NCBI GenBank assembly: GCA_947561715.1
Contig: OX387197.1
Span: 1,059,001 to 1,123,000, forward strand
Length of the DNA stretch: 64,000 nt
Reading direction: 5' to 3'
From: Ascidia mentula
Lineage: Eukaryota > Chordata > Ascidiacea > Phlebobranchia > Ascidiidae
Below, one piece after another: positions 62,301 to 64,000 of the stretch. The notes under the pieces were generated by a model. The model saw only the letters and a list, made by a program, of their open reading frames with translations. It did no database searches and was not told the DNA's origin. A program made the translations under genes and the position numbers. Position 1 is the stretch's first letter. Each line of letters opens with the position of its first letter.

Positions 62301-63872
62301 AAAGAATAAATTTGTTTGAGACAAATCGTGTTTTTTAACAAACCTGTGTCTGGATCTTCCAATTTTTCCTTCAATCGTGGAAAAGCCGGTCGTAAAGCTT
62401 CGGGGTAGGATAAAAATATCTTGTACGAGATGAGGACGGCTCTTTTGCGGGTGTACGGACGTATTGACGACATCTAAGTTAAGGACAGTTGAATGTTATA
62501 ATAAATATTTACATTTTTTATCAATTTTTTTCAAAATAAAGTGTGTCAATGCAAGTTACACAACATCACTATATTGTTCATAACCATTTTTATCCAGTCT
62601 TGTGTTGGTGTGGTAGCTTCGTTAGGTCTGGTCATATTTTACATTTTAACAGGAAACTTCACAGAAACATGATATGCCCACACAGTACAAAGTTCTTGCT
62701 AAGTCGTGATTTGATGAATGGCATTAATTTATTTCTCCAACTTTGCTTGTGCATCGAAATACTTTGTTTTACACAGTTACCAAAATAAGCAATCAGTTGT
62801 TTTGATAAATAGATAGTGGTTTATGTAAAAAAGCACTTTTAAACAATTATATGGCGTTTTTAAAACCTGTTTCATAAATGACTAAAGAATTTACTTCAAA
62901 AATTGCAAAATACTTACCAATGATAGAATATCATTTGCGAGGTCTCTTGCAAGATCAGTAGTTATGAAACAAGATAATCCATTCAACGCAACGCCAGCGT
63001 CAAAACCTCCTTGTGAACCAAGATCTTTCCGGATCATATTTGTTGTTAACATGAGAACATCCGTCTCCGAATGAAAACACTGGGATGCAGCATAATATCC
63101 AATTCTCTGTCACAAAAAGTAACAAATAGGTTTAACTTAATATCTTTACATGTTGTGTGATGACATTTATAAATGACACAGTAACTCACTATGGGGAAGT
63201 AATATGCCACAAAATTCCTAAGTTATGAGATTGGATACCAATGTACAAACATTGGGGAAACACTCAAAGAGGTTGCGTTTAAAATTAGGTTCATTTTTTT
63301 TAGTTACAAGTTAGAGCTGCAATAAATAACATTACAACTTGGTGCTAATGTCTCAAAGGGATTTTATAAGTTTGCTGTTCATTCCAAAACAACATTTATT
63401 CATGAAGAAAAGGCTGTAATAGCAGATATTGTCAATATTACAAATAAAGCCGGGAGTTTGAAGGAATAATTCTACCTTGAAGGTGAACTTGGTTGAACTC
63501 ATAACCTCAATTATGTTGAACGCAGCCCAACTGATGTCGTAACCGAGCATTTGAAGCTGAAACAAGAAGGATGAGAATTATTTACAAGACAAAGAACAAA
63601 TGATATCAAACTAACATAAGCCAGTTTGTTGACGGCATTCGCTTTCACTGCAAGGTTTTCTTGTTTCAATTCCACTTTGATTTCATCTATGCATTGTGAG
63701 ATAAAATGTGCCTGCAAACAAAATAAGGCTTAATGAATTATTACCAAAACTCCTGACGGGATATTTTGTATCTTACCTCATCCTCTTTGTGGTTTCTTAT
63801 CCCACGAACTAAATCTTGTAAATTTTTATCAAAGATCCGGTCGACACTTGCCTTCACTTTCCGTAATGCCAT
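50940..63872 (-). CDS. AP3D1: AP-3 adaptor complex subunit delta, complete
   Basis: Large subunit of the AP-3 vesicle coat, which sorts cargo to lysosomes and related organelles. Exons from the ATG: 63777-63872 (VDRIFDKNLQDLVRGIRNHK), 63616-63711, 63476-63556, 62918-63106, 62344-62473, 62095-62234, 61806-61879, 61435-61484, 61057-61085, 60130-60178, 59721-59866, 59209-59357, 58911-59040, 58638-58741, 58260-58491, 57797-57942, 57310-57466, 56800-56856, 56582-56602, 55823-55933, 55219-55392, 54851-54927, 54409-54544, 53986-54102, 53697-53761, 53356-53506, 52682-52857, 51983-52222, 51392-51513, 51244-51326, 50940-51029. The sum is 3,618 nt, 1,205 codons plus stop, close to the human length. Residues 1-about 600 are the adaptin trunk, followed by a Lys/Glu-rich hinge and an ear ending in LVEQVGDTASLYTSSIQRHH. 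Introns hold no other gene; 60,179-61,056 shows nothing. Confidence 0.95.
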
Positions 63873-64000
63873 TGTTGATTTTTGTGCTAGGTTTTTCTCA
63901 CATAAATTATTTTGTATTGAAAAACTACAACATTAATTGCTACTGATCTACCTTATCAAAAATGCCAATAGTTTATATTTGCCACAAAAAAACAACAAAC
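63873..64000 (-). promoter_or_regulatory. 5' flank of AP3D1
   Basis: AT-rich 128 bases upstream of the AP3D1 start to the window edge. The ATG context is CAATGG. A TTTTTCTCAC stretch and tAG triplets could include a 3' splice site for a leader exon or trans-spliced leader, but none can be assigned. Confidence 0.25.

Noticed and set aside
1..64000. CRISPR array, rRNA or bacterial operon structure
   Set aside because: No regularly spaced short repeats, no rRNA sequence, and all genes are intron-rich and eukaryotic.

Overview
The window looks like a gene-dense, AT-rich invertebrate chordate genome, most likely a tunicate such as Ciona. This is inferred from short GT-AG introns, an animal AP-3 delta gene with a full chordate-like domain order, families of BTB-kelch genes, and a decayed Ty3/gypsy element with the Gmr1-type order (integrase before reverse transcriptase). 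All exons were read by eye from reading frame, splice signals and paralogue comparison; no search was run.

Left half (1-29,410): three tandem minus-strand BTB-BACK-kelch genes of one family. Gene A (start 3,537) runs off the left edge. Gene B (14,519 down to 8,206) carries a 13-bp deletion that breaks frame in a kelch exon. Gene C (29,410 down to 20,664) is intact, with 12 exons totalling 1,590 nt (529 codons plus stop). The spacers were duplicated with the genes and then invaded. The A/B spacer holds the gypsy relic (about 4.1-7.2 kb). The B/C spacer holds a 3.7-kb terminal-inverted-repeat element with a 9-bp target duplication, carrying a decayed gene that resembles the CARF (calcium-responsive transcription factor) family. 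Introns of gene C hold three more insertions that gene B lacks.

Middle (29,411-31,231): a divergent intergenic region between gene C (minus) and gene D (plus), holding a frameshifted Myb/SANT-like relic.

Right half (31,232-64,000): a duplicated two-gene unit, each a plus-strand BTB-BACK-kelch gene facing tail-to-tail an AP-3 delta gene on the minus strand. Unit 1 is gene D (31,232-34,736, 542 codons) plus an AP-3 delta copy (35,754-44,448) that lacks the first 11 exons and has an 11-bp frameshifting deletion. Unit 2 is gene E (45,516-49,983, 560 codons) plus the complete AP3D1 orthologue (63,872 down to 50,940; 31 exons, 3,618 nt, 1,205 codons). The AP-3 delta blocks are near-identical even in introns, whereas D and E are near-identical only in their BTB-BACK exons and diverge in the kelch part.

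The BTB-BACK-kelch products are expected to be Cullin-3 substrate adaptors. AP3D1 is the delta subunit of the AP-3 vesicle coat. Nothing in the sequence links the two functionally; the architecture looks like a history of tandem duplication, partial homogenisation and transposon insertion.
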